Notes: generated by a model from the letters alone, not told the origin. DNA of 64,000 nucleotides from DATNPX01 sp036702975 (GCA_036702975.1 DATNPX010000056.1:186001-250000); one strand, 5' to 3'. Positions 26,256 to 35,573 are shown, counted from the stretch's first letter. Numbers and translations are program-made.

Positions 26256-28087
26256 CAGCTATGCACTTTCTTTTTGTTCGCTGTCAATTGTTCTTTAGGA
26301 ATTCTGAAAAAGAAGGTACTGCCAGCGATGCCATCGCTTTGAACGCCAATTGTGCCGTTGTGTTGTTCGACAATGGCTTTGCAAATAGCAAGTCCAAGAC
26401 CTGATCCTTCTACGCTTGGCTTACCATTGCCTTCTATTCGTTCGAATCGTTTAAAGATTCTTTCTTGTTGGTCTATCGGAATGCCGGGCCCGGAATCAGT
26501 CACCCCTACTTCAATTTTGTCGACCAGGTCTCGCGCCACCACCTTCACTTCGGTTCCTTTAGGCGAGAACTTCATTGCATTCGATATAAAATTCACGACA
26601 ACTTGTACCAGGCGATTTTCATCAGCTACTACGTCGGCATCCAGATGCTCAATCGTAAGTTTGCTGGAATCGCGCTCTGCAAGCGGTTGTACGGCTGCAA
26701 CTGCGCGTCTTACAATATCGTCGACATTGGTAGGGTAGAATTTCATTTCGAGTTTGCCTGCATGCATTTTTTCAACATCGAGCAGACCCTCGATTAGCGT
26801 CATGACATAGGCTAGATTGTTTTCCGCATCTGATACATTCTCAGAAACCTTTTCGGAGACTTCACCGCACACGCCTTCCGAAATCAAGCTGAGCGAAAAT
26901 TCTACCGAATTTAGCGGAGTGCGAAGGTCGTGACTTATCATTGAGACGAATTCACGTTTCAACTGCTCCGCCCTCTTTCGGTCTGTTATATCGTGAGCGA
27001 CGCAATACCAGCTCCGCTCATGTGGTAGACCCTGAGCCGACCACAACATATCCATTGTGCTGCCATCTTTCTTCAAAACGCGATTTTCAAAGGTTATCTT
27101 GACGGGTTCAGAAACCCTACTGCCGATCGGCTGATCTGTGTAGCCAGCTTCGAGTATGTCAACAAATGCTCGACCAACCAGTTCGTCCGGTCGATAGCCC
27201 CATAATGCGATGCATGCTGGACTTACTTCCACGAATGTACCGTTGTTGTTCACCGAGCAGAGAACATCTAGCGCGTTATCGACAATCGCTTTCTCCCTGC
27301 GTTTGGCGGCTGCAAGTGCATCGGCCATTCGATGAAAGGATTGGTCCACCGCAGAGATTTCGTCGCTACCTATAAGCGTTGGATTGAGAGGGATACCCTG
27401 AGCCACTCGAATCGTGTTGTCCGACAACAAACCTAGACGTCGGATCATTCCTCGAAAGAATAGTATGACAATTAAACTTGCCACCAGCACATTCGCCGGA
27501 ATGCCGATCGTCAGGACCGTTTTGATCGAATTTCTCGATTCCTGCTCTCGCTTTTCGGACTTCTCTTCTTTCTCTTGATAGTAACTAAGGATGCTATTTA
27601 GCTGTCTGATCGCTTCATCTGAACGCGCTTTCAGTCTGTTCAAATATTTCAGGTGTTCTGGTCGATTCTGGCTTAGATAAGTGTTTTCAGCGGCCTGAAA
27701 GGTTGTAACGATGTCTTCGGCATTGCAGATTCTCTGAAGTTCGTTGATAGGGGCTATTTCTTCTGTTCCGCGAGCCCAGGTTTTGAGCTGGCGAATTTCA
27801 TTTGGCAACCTTTCGTATGCTGCAGATGTCCAACTATAGTCGACAGAACCAGGGCTGGACCACATAAGGCTGTGAAACATTTCCATCGATACATATTGAA
27901 CGAGCGTGGACAACTTGGTCAAATGCTGAACTAGGGTTCGCACGCGATTTCCCTCATCAATCTGGCGGTTGGCGGTTTCTAGTTGTGCCCAGAGAACACC
28001 CACAAACAACAGTTCAAAGACCAACATGGTGCCGAAAACAATCGCGGCTTTGTGGGTTAGCTTCAGATTTGACGTCAAGTTTGACAT
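26255..28087 (-). CDS. Membrane sensor histidine kinase (HAMP, PAS, HisKA, HATPase)
   Basis: 610 residues. Two transmembrane helices (about 14-34 and 193-213) flank a periplasmic helical sensor region rich in Glu and Arg. HAMP follows, then PAS (about 265-385: KAIVDNALDVLCSVNNNGTF), then HisKA with SHDLRTPLN and the phospho-acceptor at His386, then the ATPase domain with NFISNAMKFSP, DSGPGIP and GSGLGLAIC. All catalytic motifs are intact. It is divergent from the OmpR-family regulator at 28328, its likely partner. Site F upstream suggests that the pair's own regulon includes the kinase. The signal is unknown. Confidence 0.93.
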   Translation of the reverse strand: MSNLTSNLKLTHKAAIVFGTMLVFELLFVGVLWAQLETANRQIDEGNRVRTLVQHLTKLSTLVQYVSMEMFHSLMWSSPGSVDYSWTSAAYERLPNEIRQLKTWARGTEEIAPINELQRICNAEDIVTTFQAAENTYLSQNRPEHLKYLNRLKARSDEAIRQLNSILSYYQEKEEKSEKREQESRNSIKTVLTIGIPANVLVASLIVILFFRGMIRRLGLLSDNTIRVAQGIPLNPTLIGSDEISAVDQSFHRMADALAAAKRREKAIVDNALDVLCSVNNNGTFVEVSPACIALWGYRPDELVGRAFVDILEAGYTDQPIGSRVSEPVKITFENRVLKKDGSTMDMLWSAQGLPHERSWYCVAHDITDRKRAEQLKREFVSMISHDLRTPLNSVEFSLSLISEGVCGEVSEKVSENVSDAENNLAYVMTLIEGLLDVEKMHAGKLEMKFYPTNVDDIVRRAVAAVQPLAERDSSKLTIEHLDADVVADENRLVQVVVNFISNAMKFSPKGTEVKVVARDLVDKIEVGVTDSGPGIPIDQQERIFKRFERIEGNGKPSVEGSGLGLAICKAIVEQHNGTIGVQSDGIAGSTFFFRIPKEQLTANKKKVHS

Positions 28088-28213
28088 TTGAATTTTGGCA
28101 ATCGCTGAAAGTTTGAATGGTTTCGTTGAGGCTTTGCCGGTTCCCGTAATCTTATGCCTAGTCTAGAATCGCTGGTCCCATCCAATTATGATCCTTGTCA
28201 GCTTAGTTAGCTT

Positions 28214-28247
28214 AACCTAAAAGAGCTATTGTGAAAAATTCGTGTGG
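28214..28247 (-). promoter_or_regulatory. Regulon promoter, site F (for the sensor kinase; may also affect the response regulator)
   Basis: Minus strand: CCACACG, 4 bp, TTTCACA, 10 bp, TAGGTT. It lies in the 240-bp divergent space between kinase and regulator, about 80 bp before the regulator start. Leader to the kinase is about 120 nt. Confidence 0.65.
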
Positions 28248-28327
28248 GATAATGCGTAAAATGATGGGCACATGGCTAGCATACTAAAACTGTCTGCAAG
28301 CAACTCGTTGGCAAAGGTGTTAATTAG

Positions 28328-29014
28328 ATGGCCAAAATTCTGATCGTCGAAGATGATGTTAAGTTCGCTCAAAAGGTGCGAGAGTTTTTGCAGCACGAAC
28401 AGCACGTGGTCGATATGGCACACAATGGAGATGATGGTTGGCAGTTTCTGCAATCATATCAATATGATGTAGTTCTGCTTGATTGGAATTTGCCCGGTAT
28501 GGCTGGCGTTGATCTTTGTAAAAAGCACAGAGCCACTGGTGGAACCACTCCGATTTTGATGTTGACCGGCAAAGACTCAATCGACGACAAAGAGAATGGC
28601 CTGGATGCCGGAGCCGATGACTACTTGACCAAGCCTTTCCATGCAAGAGAGCTGACGGCTCGAGTTCGAGCTTTAACAAGACGACCGGCTGCGATGTACA
28701 CCGAGAAGATCACGCTAGGAAATCTCACGCTTGATTCTTCTTCCTGCCGCGTGACGAAAGATGGGAAGGAGCTTCAGCTCCAGCTCAAAGAGTTTACATT
28801 GCTGGAATTCATGATGAAGTATCCAAACAAAGTCTTTAGCGCAAAAGTATTGTTGGAAAGACTTTGGGATGCTGACAAAGAAGCGTCGGAAGACACTATA
28901 CGTACCTATATGAAGACCTTGCGTAGGAAGATTTCTACCGACGACTACTGTCCTATAAAGACGATCCATGGTGTTGGCTACAAACTAGAAATGGAAGACC
29001 AAGCCGCTCCTTAG
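28328..29014 (+). CDS. OmpR/PhoB-family response regulator
   Basis: 228 residues. The receiver domain has the acidic pair D9/D10, the phospho-acceptor D52 (LLDWNLPG), T80 and K102 (TKPF). A C-terminal winged helix of about 100 residues follows (LQLKEFTLLEFMMKYPNKVF, then TIRTYMKTLRRKIS and TIHGVGYKLE). Members bind direct repeats of about 7 bp at an 11-bp period as dimers and contact RNA polymerase at the -35 region. That geometry is exactly what is found at thirteen sites in this window, one of them between this gene and its divergent kinase. I infer that it is the best local candidate for the activator; a regulator encoded elsewhere is possible. Confidence 0.94.
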   Translation: MAKILIVEDDVKFAQKVREFLQHEQHVVDMAHNGDDGWQFLQSYQYDVVLLDWNLPGMAGVDLCKKHRATGGTTPILMLTGKDSIDDKENGLDAGADDYLTKPFHARELTARVRALTRRPAAMYTEKITLGNLTLDSSSCRVTKDGKELQLQLKEFTLLEFMMKYPNKVFSAKVLLERLWDADKEASEDTIRTYMKTLRRKISTDDYCPIKTIHGVGYKLEMEDQAAP

Positions 29015-29081
29015 CTCGCCATATTCTGGTGGCACACTTTCTGAGTTGTCTTTCCTTCGATCTGTTTGGATGATCGAATCG

Positions 29082-29115
29082 ATACACGCGCATTTCACAG
29101 TCGAACATTTATCGT
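29082..29115 (+). promoter_or_regulatory. Regulon promoter, site G (for the proline-rich gene at 29259)
   Basis: Plus strand: ATACACG, 4 bp, TTTCACA, 10 bp, TATCGT. Leader of about 137 nt. Confidence 0.77.
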
Positions 29116-29258
29116 GCCGCTAAATGTGGTATTTGCTCGCTCGCGGCGTCGAGCGAATTCTTCTACACGCCCGATAGAAGAATTAGTGCCACTACAGCCG
29201 GTTCATCTTCCCCACTGCGACTGGCAACATCGTAACGATAATCAAGGAGTAGTTAAAT

Positions 29259-29963
29259 ATGGTATATCCACAGAAAGAACAGCACGTTCCTCACGAAAGA
29301 CCGGCGGAACGACTGCGTGATGACCAATGCCATGCGTTTGATCGGGAACGCTTGGAATACCTGGCTCCGGTTCCAATGCCGTACGCGTGCCCCGAAATGT
29401 CACTTCGTGTCGGTGGACAATTCGCTATGCCGGATTTTTTGCCACCAATTTCGCTCGAATTTCCGAATCCTACAGAACGTTTTCCTGGCTGTTTCGATCA
29501 GCAAGCGATTCCAGCTCCATTTATGCCTGGATGTCGCAATGAGATTGGGGCAATTGTTGGGTCATTTTTTGGTGATAGATTTCCAAGACCACCATTTGCT
29601 GAAAACTTCTTTCCACCGCCTCTCGCAGAACTTCCACAGTTTACCGAACGACGAGGCTTCCATCACCCGCACCGGTACCCGATGCCGTTCCCTGTTCCTG
29701 GCGTAGAGTTTGGTCCGCCTGTTCTTCCAGAGATTGATATGTTGCTGCGGCGTCCACCGGTTTATGAGGTGGGACCGCGCTGCTACAACATGGGTTGGCG
29801 TCCAGAAAGAGAAGACTGCTATCCGCCCATGCGTTGGGGTCATGGTTTCCATGGCAGTCACAGATTTTTGAGACCAAACCATGACGTACCCACGCACCCT
29901 GGAAGACAAGGTTCAGTGCCCCCAGTCGGCCATGGTTCGTACCCGAACGGGATTCCCGGATAG
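29259..29963 (+). CDS. Proline-, phenylalanine- and histidine-rich protein (234 aa)
   Basis: AGGAG precedes the ATG at 29259. The whole chain is low complexity, rich in Pro, Phe, Arg, His and Gly (FPRPPFAENFFPPPLAELPQ, FGPPVLPEIDMLLRRPPVYE), with four cysteines spread through it. No signal peptide or membrane segment. The style is like the N-terminal part of the protein at 24376-26130, which is also under a regulon promoter. Probably disordered; perhaps an envelope or matrix protein, but that is a guess. Overlapping minus-strand frames are shadows. Confidence 0.72.
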   Translation: MVYPQKEQHVPHERPAERLRDDQCHAFDRERLEYLAPVPMPYACPEMSLRVGGQFAMPDFLPPISLEFPNPTERFPGCFDQQAIPAPFMPGCRNEIGAIVGSFFGDRFPRPPFAENFFPPPLAELPQFTERRGFHHPHRYPMPFPVPGVEFGPPVLPEIDMLLRRPPVYEVGPRCYNMGWRPEREDCYPPMRWGHGFHGSHRFLRPNHDVPTHPGRQGSVPPVGHGSYPNGIPG

Positions 29964-30023
29964 AGTCGTTTTCACTAGGTGTCCTCAAGCGGTGCGCTCT
30001 TCTGGCGCATCGCTTTTTGTTCT

Positions 30024-30047
30024 GTTGTTGTTGTTGTTGTTGTTGTT
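30024..30047. repeat. GTT trinucleotide repeat, eight units
   Basis: Eight consecutive GTT units lie in the intergenic space between two convergent genes. They could vary in length. The minus-strand open frame that reads them as eight Asn is not considered a gene. Confidence 0.85.
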
Positions 30048-30065
30048 TGCCGTTCCAATATTGAA

Positions 30066-30099
30066 AGTCGCGTCCAGTAGCATGCTACTAGACGCGACT
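30066..30099. terminator. 34-bp near-perfect palindrome between convergent genes
   Basis: The two 17-bp halves (AGTCGCGTCCAGTAGCA and its complement) match except at one pair. Neither side has a long T-run; the minus side continues TTTCAATATT. Most likely a shared transcription end for 29259 and 30832, possibly a protein-binding site. Confidence 0.6.
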
Positions 30100-30136
30100 C
30101 GTCCCTGCGCGTGGAAAGGCTTTGCGAAACTTGGTT

Positions 30137-30832
30137 TCAGAATCCACTCAATATGATGCCGCTGCTTTGACCGGCACCCGACATACTCCACTCGCCGCCG
30201 CCGGGCGATGAGCCACCAACACCAATGCTGAGGCTTGGGCTGCCGGGCACTCCAACGCTAAGGTTAGGAGAGGCTCCCGAAGAATCGCCACCCTGAAATT
30301 CATCGCGTCCCCAGGCATCTGGAAGGTAGGAGCCGTGACCGGTGGTCAAACCCTGTGCGTTTATGCCTGTTATACCTGCGTTGATTCTGTGACTTGCGTC
30401 AAAACCGTCGCCACCACCGCCAATGCCTATATCAATTCCTACGCCAGCGCCAGGAATCGAAATACCCGCTCCGCCGCCTAGGCTGCTTGAGGAGAGCCCA
30501 TAGGGCGGCGGACCGTTACTGCCCTCATCTCCGTAAATGAGTTCGGCTTGTCCGCCTGCTTCGTAGACGAAGCTGTCCAGGCACGTTGGTGGTAATCCGT
30601 TTCGAGTCGGTAGACCTCCTGCCGGTCCGCCGAAGTTGATAGATACTCCTGCCCCGCCTACGCTGACCCCAAATGAGGTGCCAGGTCCGTTGACTCCGGC
30701 TTGAAATCCAACACCAGGGCCGGTGCCGACTCCGACGTAACCGTCTGCATACGATGGTAAAAAAGACAGGCTCAGCACGCCGCTGATAATTACGGGTGTA
30801 AGAGTCCTGATTCGAAGACGATTGCAAAACAT
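30137..30832 (-). CDS. Exported glycine-rich repetitive protein (231 aa)
   Basis: AGGAG lies ten bases before the ATG. A signal peptide (VIISGVLSLSFLPSYA) precedes a chain dominated by Gly, Ser, Val and Ile in strand-like periods (VGVGTGPGVGFQAGVNGPG, GISIPGAGVGIDIGIGGGGD, LSVGVPGSPSLSIGVGGSSP). Only a short central segment (PPTCLDSFVYEAGGQAELIY) looks globular, with the single mature cysteine. The pattern suits an extracellular beta-rich or fibrous surface protein. Promoter site H gives a leader of about 80 nt. No family recognised. Confidence 0.8.
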   Translation of the reverse strand: MFCNRLRIRTLTPVIISGVLSLSFLPSYADGYVGVGTGPGVGFQAGVNGPGTSFGVSVGGAGVSINFGGPAGGLPTRNGLPPTCLDSFVYEAGGQAELIYGDEGSNGPPPYGLSSSSLGGGAGISIPGAGVGIDIGIGGGGDGFDASHRINAGITGINAQGLTTGHGSYLPDAWGRDEFQGGDSSGASPNLSVGVPGSPSLSIGVGGSSPGGGEWSMSGAGQSSGIILSGF

Positions 30833-30918
30833 GGTAAAAGTACTCCTGAAATTTTCAAAAGTCGCAGTTTAGGACGCTGCCAGCAATCTCGGACCGCAGG
30901 TGCATTGCCGTTGTTCGC

Positions 30919-30952
30919 ATCCTAATGTTCCGAGTATGAAAATTGCGTGTAT
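30919..30952 (-). promoter_or_regulatory. Regulon promoter, site H (for the glycine-rich exported protein)
   Basis: Minus strand: ATACACG, 4 bp, TTTCATA, 10 bp, TAGGAT. Confidence 0.73.
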
Positions 30953-31005
30953 TGATTTGCGGTTATTTCACCAATCGCTTTAAACCGCACAAACAAAGTG
31001 AGTGT

Positions 31006-31770
31006 CTATCCTGCTGCCGTCTTGCTAGCAATCCGCTCATCACCGATGATGACTCCGTCTTTGACTCGCACGATTCGGCGGGCTCGGCTCGCCGTTTCGG
31101 GATCGTGGGTTACGACTACCACGGTCATACCGTCATTCACTAAGCCTTCCAGCAAATTCATAAATTCTGCTGCGGTCGCGCTATCGAGAGCACCCGTAGG
31201 CTCATCCGCGAGCAACAGCAGCGGATGATTGGCAAGCGCTCGCGCAATTGAAACGCGCTGCTGCTGACCGCCTGACAGTTCGCTTGGACGATGTGTGAGT
31301 CGATTGCTCAATCCGACAAGCGTTAACACCTCTTCCGCTCTCTTTTTTCTCTGTTCGAGTGGTACGCCGGCGTAGACGAGCGGTAGCATGACATTGTTCA
31401 ACGCCGTCATTTGCGGAAGCAAGTTGAACTGCTGAAAAATAAATCCAATTGTTTTATTCCTAATTGCCGCCAATTCATCTTCGTTTCGTTGATGAATCGC
31501 CTTGCCATCAAGAATGTACTCTCCGGCAGTCGGTCTATCGAGGCAGCCGATTATATTCATCAATGTTGATTTACCGGAGCCCGACGTTCCCATAATCGCG
31601 ACATAATCGTTCTTTCTGATCGTCAGGCTGACTTTATTTAACGCATGTACAGGCTCGGAACCCAACGTATATGTCTTCACGATGTTGCGTAGTTCTATCA
31701 GAGCTTCCGCCTGCGGTTCTTTTGACGGCTCTCTTTTCGAAACTGATGAGGGATCATGCACACTTACCAC
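31006..31770 (-). CDS. MacB/LolD-type ABC transporter ATPase
   Basis: 254 residues. Walker A is GTSGSGKST, the signature is LSGGQQQRVSIARALA, Walker B is LLLLADEPTGALDS, and the switch histidine follows in VVVVTHDPE. The GTG start at 31770 is 2 nt after the stop of the permease gene; a second GTG lies three codons later. ATPases of this group drive mechanotransmission, moving substrates from the periplasm through a TolC-like duct, rather than transporting across the inner membrane. Last gene of the six-gene operon. Confidence 0.95.
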   Translation of the reverse strand: MVSVHDPSSVSKREPSKEPQAEALIELRNIVKTYTLGSEPVHALNKVSLTIRKNDYVAIMGTSGSGKSTLMNIIGCLDRPTAGEYILDGKAIHQRNEDELAAIRNKTIGFIFQQFNLLPQMTALNNVMLPLVYAGVPLEQRKKRAEEVLTLVGLSNRLTHRPSELSGGQQQRVSIARALANHPLLLLADEPTGALDSATAAEFMNLLEGLVNDGMTVVVVTHDPETASRARRIVRVKDGVIIGDERIASKTAAG

Positions 31771-31772
31771 TG

Positions 31773-33002
31773 CTAGTCTGCCCTCAACGCTACTATCGGA
31801 TCAAGCTTTGCCGCTCTGCGCGCCGGATAGATTCCGAAGAACAGACCAATTGCAATAGATACAAGAAATGAAAGCACCACCGAAATTGGTGTCACGAGTG
31901 TAGTCCATTTTGCCAGTTTGGTAACCAGGTCGGCCCCGAACAATCCAAGCAAGATTCCTACGACTCCGCCACTGAGCGAAAGCACAATGGCTTCGATTAC
32001 AAACTGCATCATAATGTCATTGTGTCGAGCACCGATCGCTTTGCGAATTCCTATCTCTCTAGTTCTTTCAGAAACTGAAACAAGCATGATATTCATGATG
32101 CCGATTCCGCCCACAAGCAAAGAAATTCCTGCTGTTGCGCCGAGCAGTGCTGTAAATACCTGGTTTACTGACTGCGCCGTGTCGAGCAAATCTGCTTGAG
32201 TGCGAATGAGAAAGTCATCTGGAATTGGCGGTTTCACTTTGTGTCGAAGCCGAAGAACATTGGTGATCTGAAACTCTGCGGGAGTAACATCGTCTGCATC
32301 TTTTAAAGACACGAGAATGTTTTTCACGGAGCGTCCAGTTGAAGCATTGGTGCCAAATAAACAGTTGTAGCCAGTTTGCAGTGGTACGAAAACAACATCA
32401 TCATTGTCCATGAAGCCGCTGAAACCTTTGTGTTCCATGACACCGATTACTTTGAACAGTTCGCCTCGAATCAAAACTGACCTTCCAACCGGTTCTTCCT
32501 CTCCGAAAAGGCTCTCAACGACTGTGTCACCAAGGACGCACACGCGCGAATAAGAATCGCAATCAGCCTGACTAAAAAACCTGCCCTTAACCGCCTGGCA
32601 GTTACGAATTACCGAGTATGCAGGCTCAGTGGCTGTAATTCGAGTCATCGTATTAGAGCCGGCATATTGAACTTGAAAGTTCTGGTTGTACACCGCGACC
32701 GCTTCTTCGACTGCTGGACAAACATCTCGCAACGCCTGCATATCGTCGTAAGTCAACGTGGCTGCAGAACCTTGACCAGCTGAGATGCTGGAAGGGCTCG
32801 CCGAGCCCGGTGAGATATAAATCAAATTGGAGCCTAGCGCCTGAATCTGTTTTTTCGTCTCCAGTTCGGCTCCCTTACCGATAGCCAAAAGTACAATCAC
32901 CGCTCCAATGCCGATGACGATACCAATAACGGTGAGCCCGCTTCGCATGCGGTTATCGCAGATTCCTTGCCAGGCTACTCCAAATAGTTCTCGCCAGTCC
33001 AT
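31773..33002 (-). CDS. MacB-type ABC transporter permease (FtsX fold)
   Basis: 409 residues with GAGG seven bases before the ATG. One N-terminal transmembrane helix (SGLTVIGIVIGIGAVIVLLA) is followed by a large periplasmic domain (about 45-280) and three C-terminal helices with the conserved MNIMLVSVSERTREIGIRKA motif. It is separated from the ATPase of MacB, as in the unfused form. Works with the adaptor encoded just upstream. Confidence 0.94.
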   Translation of the reverse strand: MDWRELFGVAWQGICDNRMRSGLTVIGIVIGIGAVIVLLAIGKGAELETKKQIQALGSNLIYISPGSASPSSISAGQGSAATLTYDDMQALRDVCPAVEEAVAVYNQNFQVQYAGSNTMTRITATEPAYSVIRNCQAVKGRFFSQADCDSYSRVCVLGDTVVESLFGEEEPVGRSVLIRGELFKVIGVMEHKGFSGFMDNDDVVFVPLQTGYNCLFGTNASTGRSVKNILVSLKDADDVTPAEFQITNVLRLRHKVKPPIPDDFLIRTQADLLDTAQSVNQVFTALLGATAGISLLVGGIGIMNIMLVSVSERTREIGIRKAIGARHNDIMMQFVIEAIVLSLSGGVVGILLGLFGADLVTKLAKWTTLVTPISVVLSFLVSIAIGLFFGIYPARRAAKLDPIVALRAD

Positions 33003-33011
33003 GTCAGTGCC

Positions 33012-34595
33012 TCATCGACCACCGAAACCGCGAGGAATGGGAGCACCGCCGCCACCACCGGGACCACCTTGTTTGCCTCCGGCGCCGCCGCGATTGCCAC
33101 CCCCGCCATCGCTGCCGTATCCTTGCTGTTCAAGCTGCTCTTTGTTTAGTCCGAGATATATGCGGTCGTGCTCTTTGAGTCCGCGCAGGATCGCTGTTTG
33201 TGTTCCTACTGTCGGACCCACCTTTACCGGTTTGAATTTTGGTTTGCCGCTCTCGTCTGCTATGGGCATCAAAACGCCTGCCTTTCCATGGCGTGACACT
33301 ACACACACCGTCGGAATCAGAATTACATCATCCAACTTCCCTGCACTAAAGCGTGCGCTTACATTCATGCCAGAAAGCAGCCGATGCTTTTTGTCATCGT
33401 CGATTGTTGTGTGTACTTCGAACGTCGTGACGTTTTGAGTGACTACCGCTTCGGGGGCGATCTGTGTTACGGTTCCGTGAAATGGCTTTTCGGGATAGGC
33501 GTTGGAAACAATCTCCAACGGTTGTCCGATTTTTATTTTCGCGATGTCGGTCTCCGCAACTTCAGCAACGACTTCCAATGTGCCAGCCAAAGCAACGATC
33601 GAGCTCGATGTCGCAGACGTTGTCGCGGCCGAGGTTGTAGGCGTTACGATGGCACCCATGTCCGCGTATTTTTGAGTGATCACACCGGAAAATGGGGCCG
33701 TGATCACAGTGTCTCTGCGCTCAGCCTCAAGAGTATCTAGATTGCCTTTAGCTTGAACGACAGCGTGTTCGGCGGCTCTTATATCTTCTGCTCTGCTTCC
33801 GCTCTTCGTTAACTGATGTTGTTCTGCTGCTGAGGCAAGCTCGGTTCTGTTTTGAGCAAGGGTTGCTTCTGCCTGTGCAAGCTCGCGACGTGCAGCTTCG
33901 TATTGGGCATGAGTCATTCGCGCTGTCGTCACGGCGTTCAGTCGGTCCTGGTCCGAAATGGCACCTTGGGATTCTAGATAGGTTTGGCGCGCGGCGTTGG
34001 TATCATCTCGAAGTTCTTGCTGGGTAATTGATTCCAGGTTCGCCTTCAGTCGGGTTATATTCTGCTGTGCTTGCTGGACTATGTTTTTTGCTCGCACTTC
34101 CTGCAGGTGTGCAATTGAAACTTCTTCCGGTCGATTGCCGTGAACGACTTTTTCGTAGGTATCTTTGGCCACCAGATAGTTGCCGCGCGCTGCTTCTATC
34201 TGTCCCGCCAGGTTGCTGTCGTCCATCTCGGCAATTACCTGTCCGGTCTTAACGTAGTCACCCTGCTGCACCAGCAGCTTCTTTATCTGTCCAGTTGTTT
34301 TCGGGCTAACCTTAATTTCACTGATGGGCTTTACTGTTCCAGTAGCAATGATCTGAACATCAATCGAGCCTTTCTCTGCACTCACCGTGTTCTTTTGCCA
34401 CTCTTCGTTCTGATTTTGATGTTGGAAAAAAAAGATGCCGCCGCCGATCGCACTGAGAGCGACCATACCGCTCACCCCTAGTAAAAGTCCGCGCCCCCGC
34501 TTGGAACGCTGCGAATCTGTTTTGGATTTTTCCTCTGCTGGGTGCTGGCTTGTCACGGTGTCCTGCTTGGTGGCTGTCGTTTGGTTAGTTTCCAT
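33012..34595 (-). CDS. MacA/HlyD-type periplasmic adaptor
   Basis: 527 residues. An N-terminal inner-membrane helix at about 36-53 (LLLGVSGMVALSAIGGGIFF), a split lipoyl-like domain (GTVKPISEIKVSPKTTGQIK, QQGDYVKTGQVIAEMDDSN), a long coiled-coil hairpin (about 130-280), then barrel and membrane-proximal domains (GTVTQIAPEAVVTQNVTTFE). An unusual Gly-rich tail of about 40 residues ends GGRP-type repeats (GGGGGAPIPRGFGGR). It bridges the MacB-type permease and the outer-membrane factors. Confidence 0.93.
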   Translation of the reverse strand: METNQTTATKQDTVTSQHPAEEKSKTDSQRSKRGRGLLLGVSGMVALSAIGGGIFFFQHQNQNEEWQKNTVSAEKGSIDVQIIATGTVKPISEIKVSPKTTGQIKKLLVQQGDYVKTGQVIAEMDDSNLAGQIEAARGNYLVAKDTYEKVVHGNRPEEVSIAHLQEVRAKNIVQQAQQNITRLKANLESITQQELRDDTNAARQTYLESQGAISDQDRLNAVTTARMTHAQYEAARRELAQAEATLAQNRTELASAAEQHQLTKSGSRAEDIRAAEHAVVQAKGNLDTLEAERRDTVITAPFSGVITQKYADMGAIVTPTTSAATTSATSSSIVALAGTLEVVAEVAETDIAKIKIGQPLEIVSNAYPEKPFHGTVTQIAPEAVVTQNVTTFEVHTTIDDDKKHRLLSGMNVSARFSAGKLDDVILIPTVCVVSRHGKAGVLMPIADESGKPKFKPVKVGPTVGTQTAILRGLKEHDRIYLGLNKEQLEQQGYGSDGGGGNRGGAGGKQGGPGGGGGAPIPRGFGGR

Positions 34596-34645
34596 TGTAG
34601 CTGTCTATTTGTGGGAAATATGGGGATTTGCTCTATCGGTGGAGG

Positions 34646-35569
34646 TTACTCGACATTGAGAGTCTGACGGAGTGCCGTTTGCTCGGTGCCGTCATAAAAG
34701 GACTTGACTGGAATGGTGAGCGTCTTCTTGTTAAGGGAGTCTGTTGCTCTGAAATAGATGAGACCCTCAGTCTTGTCGCCTGGATATAACAGTCTCTGCC
34801 CAAGCCGGCTCTCCTCTCGTTCGCGCCGTTGCTCGTCCCATTCGTATCGTTTTCTGATAGGACCATGCTCTGTGATTACCCCTTTAGCTGTGGGAATGGC
34901 GCCCACAGTTAGGGCTGCACCGATTGTATCGGCCGTATCCTTGGCGATTTTTTCTTTCATTGTGGTCGGTGGTCGGCCGACAGCGTCCAGGTCTCTTTGG
35001 GCAAGGCAAGGAATTTGCGTCGCGTGGGCATCGAGTGCTGAGACGTATGCACGGTCACCGTCCATTACTAACGTAGAATCGGAGCGATTTTCGATTTTCA
35101 CATCCAGCGCTTTGAACTGCGGGTTGAACGGTGTCGCCTGAGAGACAATCAAAATGATGTCGCTGCCAATGGTTGCTGAAAGCGGAGCTCGCAGTTTCGG
35201 CTTGTCTTCATCTTTTTGGAAGGTCTGCATTTTCGTGAGCACTGAGTTCGGTTGATGGAGCAATTCGTTGAGACGTTGTCGAATCGCTTCGTCCGCTTCT
35301 TTCGTTGACGCACTTGGTTCTACAGGCGGTATCGGCACGTTTTTTGATGCTGCCGGAATTGAGATTGACGAAGGAGCGGAAGTGTTGGCATCCGCGGCTG
35401 CTGGCGTTATTGGCGGTATTTGCCTATTACCTTGCGCGGTCGCCGTATTATTGCAGCCAGATGTCCATGCGAATAGAAAAAGCGCAAGGATGTAGGCAAT
35501 CGGAACACGCCGATTTTGTCGAGCGCTTTGGTTTTTCTGATTAATAGGGGTATCCAAATTGCTTGCCAC
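34646..35569 (-). CDS. Putative lipoprotein of the exporter operon (307 aa)
   Basis: An N-terminal basic stretch and hydrophobic helix (VPIAYILALFLFAWTSGC) end in a plausible lipobox cysteine. A Pro/Ser/Ala-rich linker follows, then a domain of about 200 residues with an immunoglobulin-like feel (FKALDVKIENRSDSTLVMDG; LLYPGDKTEGLIYFRA). No family recognised. Its place between the adaptor and the outer-membrane factors, with short gaps on both sides (4 and 50 bp), suggests an accessory role at the outer membrane. Confidence 0.8.
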   Translation of the reverse strand: MASNLDTPINQKNQSARQNRRVPIAYILALFLFAWTSGCNNTATAQGNRQIPPITPAAADANTSAPSSISIPAASKNVPIPPVEPSASTKEADEAIRQRLNELLHQPNSVLTKMQTFQKDEDKPKLRAPLSATIGSDIILIVSQATPFNPQFKALDVKIENRSDSTLVMDGDRAYVSALDAHATQIPCLAQRDLDAVGRPPTTMKEKIAKDTADTIGAALTVGAIPTAKGVITEHGPIRKRYEWDEQRREREESRLGQRLLYPGDKTEGLIYFRATDSLNKKTLTIPVKSFYDGTEQTALRQTLNVE

Positions 35570-35573
35570 TGTT

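Noticed and set aside
29985..30191. Minus-strand open frame encoding eight Asn in a row
   Set aside because: It runs through the palindrome and the GTT tract, has no ribosome site and overlaps the end of the Gly-rich gene.
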